The notes under the pieces were generated by a model, which saw only the letters and a list, made by a program, of their open reading frames with translations, was not told the DNA's origin and made no database searches. From NCBI GenBank assembly GCA_035541475.1, contig DATKND010000082.1:1-64000 (forward strand): a stretch of 64,000 bases of DNA. Direction: 5' to 3'. Shown in pieces: positions 50,479-58,010 of the stretch (position 1 is its first letter; each line of letters starts with the position of its first letter). The stretch comes from DASUFZ01 sp035541475 (GTDB lineage: Bacteria > Myxococcota_A > UBA9160 > SMWR01). The translations under genes were made by a program, and so were the position numbers.

Positions 50479-52481
50479 CACGACGCCTCGAAGCCGGCCG
50501 CGAGATTCCGGCCGGGCTGCGGAAACGCGATGGTGTCGCGCACCGCGTCGTCGCCGAGGTTGTTCCCCTCGACGAAGACCCAGAAGCGGGAGAGCCAGCG
50601 CGAGAGCGGGAGCTCCGTGAGCGACGCGAGGTCGTAGGCCGCACGCGCGTTCCACACGGTCCGCGACGGCAGATAGCGGCCGCCGCCCTCGTTCACCAGG
50701 ATCTTTCCGGTGTAGAGCATCTCGCCGACCAGCTTCCACGCGTCGGGCGGCCCGACCTGGACCCTCGCGAAGCTCTCCCGGTCCGGCAGACCGGGCAGGC
50801 TCTTTCCCGTCGCGTTGCGCTCCGAATCGAGCTCGGTGTGGTTCAATGCGACGCGGAGATACGACGTGAGCTGGAAGCGCAGCGAGAGCTCGACGCCCTG
50901 CGCCGTCGCCGCGCCGGTGTTGACCGGGGCGATCGTGCTGTTGTTGACCTCGAGCCAGACGATCGAGTCGTCGATGTCGCGCCGGAACCAGTCCGCGACG
51001 AAGTGGGCGTCCTCGATCGGGCCGATGCGGTCGAAGAGCAGCTCGAAGCCCGCGTCGAAGTTCCACGCCTGCTCGGGATCGAGATTCGGGTTCCCGCGGA
51101 TCGAGCCTTGATTCGGGTAGTAGAGCTCGTCGAAGCTCGGCGCGCGGTACGCTCGCCCGGCGTTGGCGCGCAGCCGCAGCCACGACCATGGCGACACCAC
51201 CAGACCGGCCGCCGGGATCCACTCGAAGCCGAAGCCCTCGGTCCCCTCGCCGCGAAGCGCCGGCACGAAGAGCACGCGGTCCTCGAGCACGCCGAGCTGG
51301 CCCTGCGCGCGGAAGGCGCCGGTCATGCGGTCGCGATCCGGCTGCTGATCGGACGAGAACGCGTCGCGCGAGCCGTCGAGTGCGACGTCGAGGCGCCCCG
51401 CGACCGGGCCGAACGCGAGGTGCCAGCCGCTCGTCAGCTGCGAGCCGAGCGTCGCGATCTTCCCGCGCACGTCCTTCGGCGCGTCGAAGAGCGCGAGCGG
51501 GTCGTGGTACTCGCTGTCCTCGGTGCGCTGGTAGAGCGCGAGCTCGAGCGACTCCTGCGCGGGCAGGAATCCCGGCGCGGCATAGCGGAGCTGCGCGAGG
51601 TTGCTCCAGTCGGTGCTCTGCGCCTGCGGGTTCTGACCCGCGTCGTGCCCGCTGCCGTCGTCGAGACCAGGCTCGCCCCCGTCGGAGTGCACGAAGTAGT
51701 CGCTGAAGCGCAGCTCGCCGGGGCCGAGCTGCACGCCGGCTCCGAGCGTCGCGCCGTGCTGCGTGCGCTCGTTGTTGATGCGCGTCGCCTTCGAGGGCAC
51801 GAACGGCGACGGCACGCCGTCGGGCCCCTCGAACCGGGGCCGCGCGAACTCGAAGTCTCCGTCGGTGTGGAGGCCGCAGTAGCCGATCGAGTAGTCGAAT
51901 GCGCCTTCGCGCGCGGCGCGAAAGGCCGAGCCCTCCCAGGTATTCCACGCTCCGCCCGTCAGCGAGACGCGGTCCTCGGCTCGTTCCTCGGCGCCGCGCG
52001 TGACGAGGTTCACCACGCCGCCGACGGCCCCGCTCCCCTCGCGCACGGAGCCGGCGCCGCGCGTGATCTCGACGCGATCGATCAGCGGCACGCACACGCG
52101 AGAGAGATCGAGGCCTCCCGTCAGCATCGAGTTCGCGGGCACGCCATCGATCGCGACGACGACCTGCGACGCGGTCGACCCGCGGATCGAGACCTCCGAG
52201 CGGTCGCCCGCGCCGCCGAAGCGCCGCACGCTGACGCCGACCTGCTGCTCGAGGAGATCCGCGAGGTCCTGACCCTCGGCCTCGTAGTCGTCGGTCGAGA
52301 TCACGTCACCGAATGCGGTCGGGTCCTCGAGCGTGCCGGGGCGGACACCTTCCACGACGATCACGTCGGCGGGTGCCTGATCGTCGCCGGGGTCCGCCGG
52401 AGCCGGGGTCGTCTGAGCCACCGCCGCGCTCGCCGCGAGGGTGGCGAGCGCGCTCGAGGCGCCGCACACGAGCCGACGCAT
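50475..52481 (-). CDS. btuB: TonB-dependent cobalamin receptor, BtuB-like
   Basis: An outer-membrane beta-barrel transporter of 668 residues. It has a signal peptide (to about residue 22), a TonB box in ADVIVVEG (about 38-45), a plug domain with LADLLEQQVGVSVRRFGGAGDRSEVSIRGSTASQVVVAIDGVP and GSGAVGGVVNLVTRG, and a barrel ending in the aromatic Trp (AAGFEASW). The plug resembles BtuB more than siderophore receptors. A cobalamin riboswitch leads the operon. It follows a PEP-CTERM gene by 14 nt and overlaps the lipoprotein gene by 4 nt. Confidence 0.9.
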   Translation of the reverse strand: MRRLVCGASSALATLAASAAVAQTTPAPADPGDDQAPADVIVVEGVRPGTLEDPTAFGDVISTDDYEAEGQDLADLLEQQVGVSVRRFGGAGDRSEVSIRGSTASQVVVAIDGVPANSMLTGGLDLSRVCVPLIDRVEITRGAGSVREGSGAVGGVVNLVTRGAEERAEDRVSLTGGAWNTWEGSAFRAAREGAFDYSIGYCGLHTDGDFEFARPRFEGPDGVPSPFVPSKATRINNERTQHGATLGAGVQLGPGELRFSDYFVHSDGGEPGLDDGSGHDAGQNPQAQSTDWSNLAQLRYAAPGFLPAQESLELALYQRTEDSEYHDPLALFDAPKDVRGKIATLGSQLTSGWHLAFGPVAGRLDVALDGSRDAFSSDQQPDRDRMTGAFRAQGQLGVLEDRVLFVPALRGEGTEGFGFEWIPAAGLVVSPWSWLRLRANAGRAYRAPSFDELYYPNQGSIRGNPNLDPEQAWNFDAGFELLFDRIGPIEDAHFVADWFRRDIDDSIVWLEVNNSTIAPVNTGAATAQGVELSLRFQLTSYLRVALNHTELDSERNATGKSLPGLPDRESFARVQVGPPDAWKLVGEMLYTGKILVNEGGGRYLPSRTVWNARAAYDLASLTELPLSRWLSRFWVFVEGNNLGDDAVRDTIAFPQPGRNLAAGFEASW

Positions 52482-52495
52482 GCCTGCGTCCGTCG

Positions 52496-53302
52496 TCAGA
52501 TCGCGCGCGCGCGCCGCGTTCGCGGCAGCGCGGCGATCGCGGCGATGCCGGCCTCGAGCAGCGCCGTTCCATCCGGCTCGGGCATCGGGTGGATCACGCC
52601 GACGCCTTGCAGGTCGAAGCCGCCCTGCGCGAACGGCGTCGGATACGGGTCGTAGACGGGGTCGTTCTCCGAATCGAAGGTCGAGCCGTTGCCGATCACG
52701 TCCACCACGCGCACGTAGGCGATGTGCTGGAGGTCGACGCGTCCCTGTGTCACCAGCGGGTCGTCCGCGAGCTCGGCGAGATCGAAGCCCGTGCCGAGGC
52801 CGATCGGCTGTTTACCCGCGAAGTCGTGGAGGTCGCTCGGATCCAGCGTGCCGAAGGCGGGCACCGGGTCTCGCTGGAGCGTGATCGAGGGGAAGCGCGC
52901 GAAGTCGACGCCGTTGCTCGAGACCTCGACGAACGCGAGCTCGGCGAAGAGGCCGTCGGGGCCGTAGAAGCCGTTCTCGAACACGGCGAGGTCGTCGCCC
53001 GGCCCGTCGCCGATGCCGCTGTCGAACTGGAGCGTGATGGTGCCCCCGTCGCCGAGCGAGACGACGTCGAAGAGATCCGTTCCGGTCACCGGCCCGAGCG
53101 CCGTCTCGGGCGTGCCCTGGCTCGCGTCCCCGAGCGCGGGGTTCGCGATGTCGAGCGGCCCGCGATCGAACGCCGCGACGTCGGTGGCCCACGCCATCAT
53201 CTCGGCGGGCGTGTAACCGGGCTCCGTGTAGGGACCGGCGAGCGCCGGCGCGCTCGCGATCCAGGCGAACGCTACGAGGCAGGCGGGTGCGAGGCGGGCC
53301 AT
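52496..53302 (-). CDS. PEP-CTERM surface protein, first gene of the riboswitch-controlled btuB operon
   Basis: The 268-residue product has a signal peptide (to about residue 23), then a domain with DLFDVVSLGDGGTITLQFDS, GDDLAVFENGF, AELAFVEVSSNGVDFARFPS, AYVRVVDVIGNG and DPYPTPFAQGGFDLQGVGVI. This resembles surface proteins I recall from cobalamin-transport loci of other phyla, but I cannot name the family. It ends with a PEP-CTERM-like tag (MPEPDGTALLEAGIAAIAAL, then RTRRARA). GGGAGAG precedes the ATG at 53302. Expected to help corrinoid capture at the surface. Confidence 0.78.
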   Translation of the reverse strand: MARLAPACLVAFAWIASAPALAGPYTEPGYTPAEMMAWATDVAAFDRGPLDIANPALGDASQGTPETALGPVTGTDLFDVVSLGDGGTITLQFDSGIGDGPGDDLAVFENGFYGPDGLFAELAFVEVSSNGVDFARFPSITLQRDPVPAFGTLDPSDLHDFAGKQPIGLGTGFDLAELADDPLVTQGRVDLQHIAYVRVVDVIGNGSTFDSENDPVYDPYPTPFAQGGFDLQGVGVIHPMPEPDGTALLEAGIAAIAALPRTRRARAI

Positions 53303-53439
53303 CGGCTCTCCCGACGAGCGCGCCGCAACCGGGCGCCTCGACGCAGGTGGCCCGCAAAGCCTTCGACGACAGCAAGGAGCCATCTCGCGACGGGAGGCAT
53401 GCCGGGGTCCTCTTCCTGGTCCTCGAAGAAGAGCGAGCC

Positions 53440-53660
53440 ACGAGAGAGGGCCGGTTTTCTGGCTCCCGGATCCACCGACCGCCGATCCTTCCCAGCCCTC
53501 GCGGGCCAGTGGTTCACTCGGCGATCGTCCCCGGTTACAGCGACGGGCTCGCGCCGGACTCGCACCGGACTTCCCGCAGACGGGGCTCGCCTTGTCGGAG
53601 CCGCCGTCCGCCCCCCGAGCGCTCGCACTCGCGCGCGCCCGAGCGGGTCACCCTCTCGGT
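53440..53660 (-). promoter_or_regulatory. Cobalamin riboswitch 2, upstream of the PEP-CTERM/btuB/lipoprotein operon
   Basis: Read on the minus strand, P1 pairs GAGAGGG (53657-53651) with CCCTCTC (53450-53444). The core GGGAAGTCCGGTG ... GCGCGAGCCCG ... CGCTGTAACCGGGG (53575-53529) is almost identical to riboswitch 1. ACCACTGGCCC and GCCAGAAAACCGGCC follow. A 140-nt leader separates it from the ATG and contains a small CTCTTC/GAAGAG hairpin near 53410-53430 that could be part of the expression platform. Confidence 0.92.
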
Positions 53661-53672
53661 TCAGGAAGCAGT

Positions 53673-53702
53673 GGAATACCAGAGGCGGCGTGGAGGAGTC
53701 AA
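53673..53702 (-). promoter_or_regulatory. Promoter of cobalamin riboswitch 2
   Basis: On the minus strand TTGACT (53702-53697) and TATTCC (53678-53673) are 18 bp apart, the same -35 sequence and spacing as the promoter of riboswitch 1. Confidence 0.6.
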
Positions 53703-53815
53703 CCGCGCAGGCGTGAGCCGTGTCACGCGCGCGTCTCGCCTCCCGTCCGACGAGGGACCTGGGCGCGCGGAGCGACCGCGCGCAGGAACAGGAAACCAGA
53801 GATCAGGAGGGTCGC

Positions 53816-54352
53816 ATGACGCTCAAGGGACTGATGGCGAGGGGAACGGGGTTCGAGACGATGGAGGAGGCGCCGAAGCCGCTGACGCCGGCGGCGCCCG
53901 CGCCGCGCACGGTGTCGCCGTCGACGAGCGTCGACGCGGCGTCGGAGCTCGAGGGCCGCCTGCGCTGCAAGCAGACGCTCCGCATCGACGGCTGCATCAA
54001 GGGCGAGATCGAGTGCGAGAGGACGGTGATCGTCGGCGAGTGCGCGAAGGTCCAGGCGAGCATCGCCGCCGACGAGGTGCAGATCGCCGGCTCGGTCGAG
54101 GGCGACATCGCGGCGCGGCGCAAGATCGTGCTCGAGCGCACGGCCGTCGTGGTCGGCGACCTCACCACGCCCGGCATCGTGATCGAGGAAGGCGCGAAGC
54201 TGAAGGGCCGGATCGTGATCGGCTCGGATGCACAGGACGTGGCCGCGAAGTCGGACAGCGCGAAGAAGGCCCCGGCGATCCGCAAGGCGCCGGCTGCAGG
54301 CGAGAAGTCGGGCGACGCGCCCGCTTCGCATCCGCTCGCGGTCTCGGCCTAG
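53816..54352 (+). CDS. Bactofilin-type polymer-forming cytoskeletal protein
   Basis: The 178-residue protein has a bactofilin core from about residue 42 to 140, with the repeating strands SELEGRLRCKQTLRIDGCIKG, GECAKVQASIAADEVQIAGSVEGDI and TTPGIVIEEGAKLKGRI. Flexible Pro- and Lys/Ala-rich tails flank it. Bactofilins form filaments that position envelope synthesis or appendages. GGAGGG lies before the ATG at 53816, rejecting the longer frame. It stands alone, with no adjacent peptidase gene. Confidence 0.9.
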   Translation: MTLKGLMARGTGFETMEEAPKPLTPAAPAPRTVSPSTSVDAASELEGRLRCKQTLRIDGCIKGEIECERTVIVGECAKVQASIAADEVQIAGSVEGDIAARRKIVLERTAVVVGDLTTPGIVIEEGAKLKGRIVIGSDAQDVAAKSDSAKKAPAIRKAPAAGEKSGDAPASHPLAVSA

Positions 54353-54500
54353 CCCGCGCAGCCGCTCCGGCGATGCTCGGCGTCGCCGGAGCGCGATCCG
54401 CGCGCGCGGGCTCGTGCGAGCCCATCGGCACCCTGCGCCCACCACCGATGCGTGTGGAGATTCGCTACTGCTGTCCGCCGGACTGACGGAACCGTCATGG

Positions 54501-55298
54501 ATGGGAACCGCCGAGAACGCGACGGTATCTTCGGACCTGGGGGCGGACGGCGAGGCGATCGTGATCGTGATCAGTGTCAAGCGACTGCGCAACGTGCTCC
54601 GGTTCGGTATCGGTGAGAACGCGCTCGAGCGCAAGCGCGCCGAGAAGCGACGGGCCAAGCAAGGGCGTTTTGCCTCCGACGCGTGGCATCACGTCGGGCG
54701 CTTCGCGAGGCGAAGCTATGCCTCCTACGAGGCGTACGTGGAGCATCAGTCCTCCAAGCTCGCGGGCATCCTGGATCACCTGCGCAAGACGGACGCAGAG
54801 GAGTTCGAGGAGTTCCGCGAACGCTTCGCGAGCTGTGACGCGCTAGCCGGCGCTCGCAGTATCCTGTGCCTCGGAGCGCGCCTGGGCACGGAGGTCCGGG
54901 CGCTCCACTCGCTCGGGCACTTCGCCGTCGGCGTCGACCTCGCACCCGGCCCTGACAATCTCCGGGTGCTCTACGGCGACTTCCACGCTCTGGTGTTCTC
55001 CGACGCTTCGGTAGACGCCGTGTACAGCAACGCCCTGGACCACGCATTTGACCTTGACCGGATGGCGGGGGAGGTGCTGCGGGTCCTGCGGCCCGGCGGC
55101 TGCTTCGTCGCGGAGATCGACGCGGGTCTCGACGAGGGAACCCTTCCGGGCGATTTCGAGGCCCTGTGCTGGACGCACGTAGATGCGCTCCTCGAGACGA
55201 TTTCGACCGGGGGCCGCTTCGAGATCGAGAAGGTCGGCCCGCTGCGGGACACGCGGCGAGGTCTGCGCAGGCTCGTCGTCTTTCGCAAGCCCCGCTGA
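54501..55298 (+). CDS. SAM-dependent methyltransferase (type 11-like)
   Basis: The 265-residue product has a basic N-terminal 100 residues, then a Rossmann core: SILCLGARLGTEVRALHSLG, AVGVDLAPGPDN, VFSDASVDAVYSNALDHAFD and VLRPGGCFVAEID. Motif I is LGARLGTE instead of GxGxG. The start at ATG 54501 is uncertain. It is followed 10 nt later by a 2OG oxygenase gene, so the pair is likely co-transcribed and may modify a surface sugar or secondary metabolite. Confidence 0.72.
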   Translation: MGTAENATVSSDLGADGEAIVIVISVKRLRNVLRFGIGENALERKRAEKRRAKQGRFASDAWHHVGRFARRSYASYEAYVEHQSSKLAGILDHLRKTDAEEFEEFRERFASCDALAGARSILCLGARLGTEVRALHSLGHFAVGVDLAPGPDNLRVLYGDFHALVFSDASVDAVYSNALDHAFDLDRMAGEVLRVLRPGGCFVAEIDAGLDEGTLPGDFEALCWTHVDALLETISTGGRFEIEKVGPLRDTRRGLRRLVVFRKPR

Positions 55299-55308
55299 TC
55301 GAGCCGAG

Positions 55309-56073
55309 ATGCGTGATTCCCTTCTCCACGTCTCGAATCTCAGAATGGTGTACGAGCCCTACCCGCTCGGCGTCATCGCCCCGGTATTCGAACCAGATCT
55401 CTATATGCAGCTGCTGCAACAATTCCCCCCGCTCGAGCTGTTCGAGTTCCTCCCGGAACACGGGAACAAATATTCGCTGTCCGAGAAATACCATCCGAAG
55501 CAGTACGACAGCTTCGTCTCGCAGCACGAGCTCTGGCGAGATCTGCGCGCCTACGTGAAGAGCGACGCCTTCCGCTTTGCGGTGATCGACGCTCTGCGAG
55601 ACTGCAAGATCGATCTCGGCATCCGTCGAAGATCGCAGACGCTGGGGAGGCGCTGGCTCAAGCTGATGAGAGAGGTCGCGCGAGGTCGCCTGCCCGCGAT
55701 CGAAGCCCCGATCGCGTCGCGCCTCGAGTTCTCCATCCTGCCGGCTTCCGACGGCCATCTCATGCCCCACACGGATTCTCCCGGGAAGCTGATCACGCTC
55801 GTCATCACGATGACTCGCGACGGGGAGTGGGACCGGACGTGGGGTGGCGGCACCGACATCCTCAAGCCCAAGGATCCGAGCGACAGCTACAACTACTGCA
55901 ACCGACAGATTCCCTACGAGCGATGCGAGGTGCTACGCACCATCGAGTTCGTGCCCAACCAGGCCCTGCTGTTCATCAAGACCTTCAATTCGTTACACGG
56001 CGTCCAGCCAATCAAGGGACCCCAGGAGCTTCTCCGGCGCACGCTGACCGTCAACATCGAAGAGGGCCGCTGA
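55309..56073 (+). CDS. 2OG-Fe(II) oxygenase-like protein
   Basis: The 254-residue protein carries the metal pair in HLMPHTDSPGKLI (about residues 144-156), GGGTDIL downstream, and the distal His plus 2OG-binding Arg in FNSLHGVQPIKG and LLRRTLTVNI. It resembles the gene at 10.9-11.6 kb in motif layout only. Codon use is less GC-biased than in neighbours, which may indicate acquisition together with the methyltransferase before it. Confidence 0.68.
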   Translation: MRDSLLHVSNLRMVYEPYPLGVIAPVFEPDLYMQLLQQFPPLELFEFLPEHGNKYSLSEKYHPKQYDSFVSQHELWRDLRAYVKSDAFRFAVIDALRDCKIDLGIRRRSQTLGRRWLKLMREVARGRLPAIEAPIASRLEFSILPASDGHLMPHTDSPGKLITLVITMTRDGEWDRTWGGGTDILKPKDPSDSYNYCNRQIPYERCEVLRTIEFVPNQALLFIKTFNSLHGVQPIKGPQELLRRTLTVNIEEGR

Positions 56074-56149
56074 GCTCGCGCCTGTAGGCGACGTCGCCGA
56101 CCCGCCGCTGCCGCGCGACGCCGCGGTGCACGCGCCGCTTCGGCTCTGC

Positions 56150-56155
56150 TAGTCT
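56150..56155 (+). promoter_or_regulatory. -10 box of tRNA-Gly
   Basis: Extended TGC-TAGTCT ends 9 nt before the mature tRNA 5' end, almost the same sequence as the typA promoter box. Confidence 0.5.
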
Positions 56156-56164
56156 GCTCCGCAC

Positions 56165-56240
56165 GCGCGAGTAGCTCAGTTGGTAGAGCATCAGCTTCCC
56201 AAGCTGAGGGTCGCGGGTTCGACCCCCGTCTCGCGCTCCA
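56165..56240 (+). tRNA. tRNA-Gly (anticodon CCC)
   Basis: A complete 76-nt cloverleaf. Acceptor arms GCGCGAG and CTCGCGC pair fully, the D-arm is GCTCAGTTGGTAGAGC, the anticodon loop TTCCCAA gives CCC (reads GGG), the T-loop is GGTTCGACC, discriminator U, and CCA is encoded. An integrase remnant runs antisense into its 3' half, so it looks like a used integration site. Confidence 0.97.
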
Positions 56241-56685
56241 GATTCCGAGAGCGTCCACGCGCACTTGTGCCGTGGGCGCTTTCGCTTTCAGGTGCCGCGT
56301 CGGATTGAGGGGCCGTCTGGGGCCGTCCGGGCGCGCCGGACACGCCCACGAAGTCTGCGAACGACAGGTCTTCCTCGCGGTCCGGCAGCACGTGAGCGTA
56401 GGTGCGCAGCGTGAGTTCGGGGTTCGCGTGGCCGAGCTGCTCGGCGACCCAGCGCACGCTCTTCCCCGACGCGAGCGCGCGGCTTGCGTAGGTGTGACGC
56501 GCACAGTGCAGCTTGAGCGGGCGCACGCCGGCCTTCTGCGCGCGCCGGCGGACTCGCTGCCAGGAGCGCTCGAAGTTCCGCTCCTCGATCGCGCCGCCGC
56601 CGCCTTCGAGCTTGCGGCCCTCGACCGGCTCGGGCTCCGAACAGAACACCCAGGCCGGCACCTCGGACCACTTCCAGCGGATCGC
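56191..56685 (-). pseudogene. Tyrosine recombinase (integrase) C-terminal remnant
   Basis: The frame encodes the catalytic C-terminal half of a phage-type integrase: PAWVFCSEPEP, then LKLHCARHTYASRALASG (HxxR), VAEQLGHANPELTLRTYAHVLP (second His and nucleophile Tyr). The N-terminal core-binding domain and first catalytic Arg are absent. Upstream the same frame continues across a TAG (56688-56686) into the truncated SUMF-like gene. Its 3' end extends into the antisense strand of tRNA-Gly. It is the residue of an integrated element. Confidence 0.8.
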
Positions 56686-57435
56686 CTAGACGTTTCCGCC
56701 TTGGTCGAAAGTGCCATACGGGCTAGGGGAACCTGGATAGCTGCCCACGACCGTCGGGCCGCCGACGACATTGCCGCAGTTGGCCCGATTGGGAGTGCCT
56801 GTAGGTGGAGCGCATACAGTTGGCGTGTTGAGGTCCGTCCCAGCCGGATAGTAGAAATAGCTCGCGGAGGCCGCGTCGTAGTAAGCCGCCTTGAACCACT
56901 CGTTTTCGCTAGTTAGAAAGATGGTCGCGCCCGCGTTCCGCGTCACCGTGTTGCCGTTGCTCGGTGTAGGAGTATCACCGAGAGGCGTGTAGGCACCCGT
57001 CTCGGTATCGCCGCTCCCCTGACCGTTGTTCATCCAATTCGCGAAGCGCAGCGAGTCGAAGAATGAAACGAAGTTCACCGGCATGTCGGCTCGGCCTGCG
57101 ATCGGGGTATACGTGTAGCTTCCCGAGCTGCCACTGCGTGTGATGCCGCCCGAGCCTGAACCCATGCCGGTGTTGTACAGCCCGAGCTGATCCGTCTTCG
57201 CCTTCGCATTCAGAAATTCTGCGTACTGCGCGTTCGTGACCTCATATGTGTCAATGCCATACGCGTATGGGACGGCGCCGTAACAGCCGCTGGAGCCAGT
57301 GGCGCCACCTCCCGTGTAGAGGCAGCCATTCCCGGGGTTGCCCACCGGCGTCCAAGCGACCGAGACGGCCCAAGCGGGTAGGCGCATACAAACGATGGCT
57401 ATCACGATGAACATCCAGCGACTAGACGGACGCAT
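56686..57435 (-). pseudogene. Truncated SUMF/FGE-like (formylglycine-generating-enzyme fold) exoprotein
   Basis: The 249-residue frame has a signal peptide (WMFIVIAIVCMRLPAWA) and the FGE-sulfatase fold: VAWTPVGNPGNGC, YGIDTYEVTNAQYAEFLNAKA, PVNFVSFFDSLRFANWMNNGQ, FLTSENEWFKAAYYD, YGTFDQGGNV. It stops exactly where the family continues WEW; TGG appears changed to TAG, and integrase sequence follows in frame. Full members usually continue about 60-80 residues and end in a PEP-CTERM tag. GAAGGAGA precedes the ATG. It is a truncated gene; any product would lack the C-terminal part. Confidence 0.75.
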
Positions 57436-57698
57436 ATCCACTCTCCTTCCGCCAAGGCACTTCGCGCGGCTACCGATTGCCTCCTCGCAGGGCTCTCCGA
57501 CGGAAGGCATGACGCCATCACAAAGAGCGCGAGCCACACAGAAACGCGACAGCACGCTCTCTCCCGCTTCCCAAGGACTTACCGAGAAGAGAGAACGAGT
57601 GAAGTCGCTGCGTCTCGCTCTCCCGTGCGGGGGGAGAGCTGCGTAGTCTCTACTCTGCGCCCACAGAAAGCAGAGCGTTCAAGCGTTCGTCTAGGCGT

Positions 57699-57965
57699 GT
57701 GGCCCGGCGCCTCAGTTCCACTCAACTTCGGAGTTGCGGCCGCATCTCCTGGTCTACGGCGATTCGGAAGGCTCTCGTGCCTATGCTGCTCAACGAGATG
57801 AAGAAGGACCCTCGAGAGAACGGCGATCAGCAGCGCAAGATCGACCAGCACGCGGCCGTGATCGAGGCACAACGCCAGGAGAACGAGGCCCAGCAGAGGG
57901 AGATCGCTGCGCTCACGACACGGCTGGCGCGACTCGAGATTCGGGTGGTCGGTGCCGTGCACTGA
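57699..57965 (+). pseudogene. Fragment resembling the C-terminal coiled-coil of S74/tail-fibre-type proteins, copy A
   Basis: The segment from GTG 57777 encodes VPMLLNEMKKDPRENGDQ and a Gln/Glu-rich helix ending QQREIAALTTRLARLEIRV. Such tails close intramolecular-chaperone (S74) domains, but no upstream domain is present. A second, frameshifted copy is at 59481-59669. Probably debris. The gap 57436-57698 before it contains only the promoter region of the SUMF gene and no other feature I can support. Confidence 0.4.
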
Positions 57966-58010
57966 GCGGATCTCCAACGTCACACCGCGCGCGCTGCACA
58001 GCTGGGCGAG

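Noticed and set aside
55914..56771. Minus-strand frame containing RRGSNPRPSAWEADALPTELL
   Set aside because: That peptide is the familiar antisense translation of a tRNA; the rest is out of frame with the integrase remnant.
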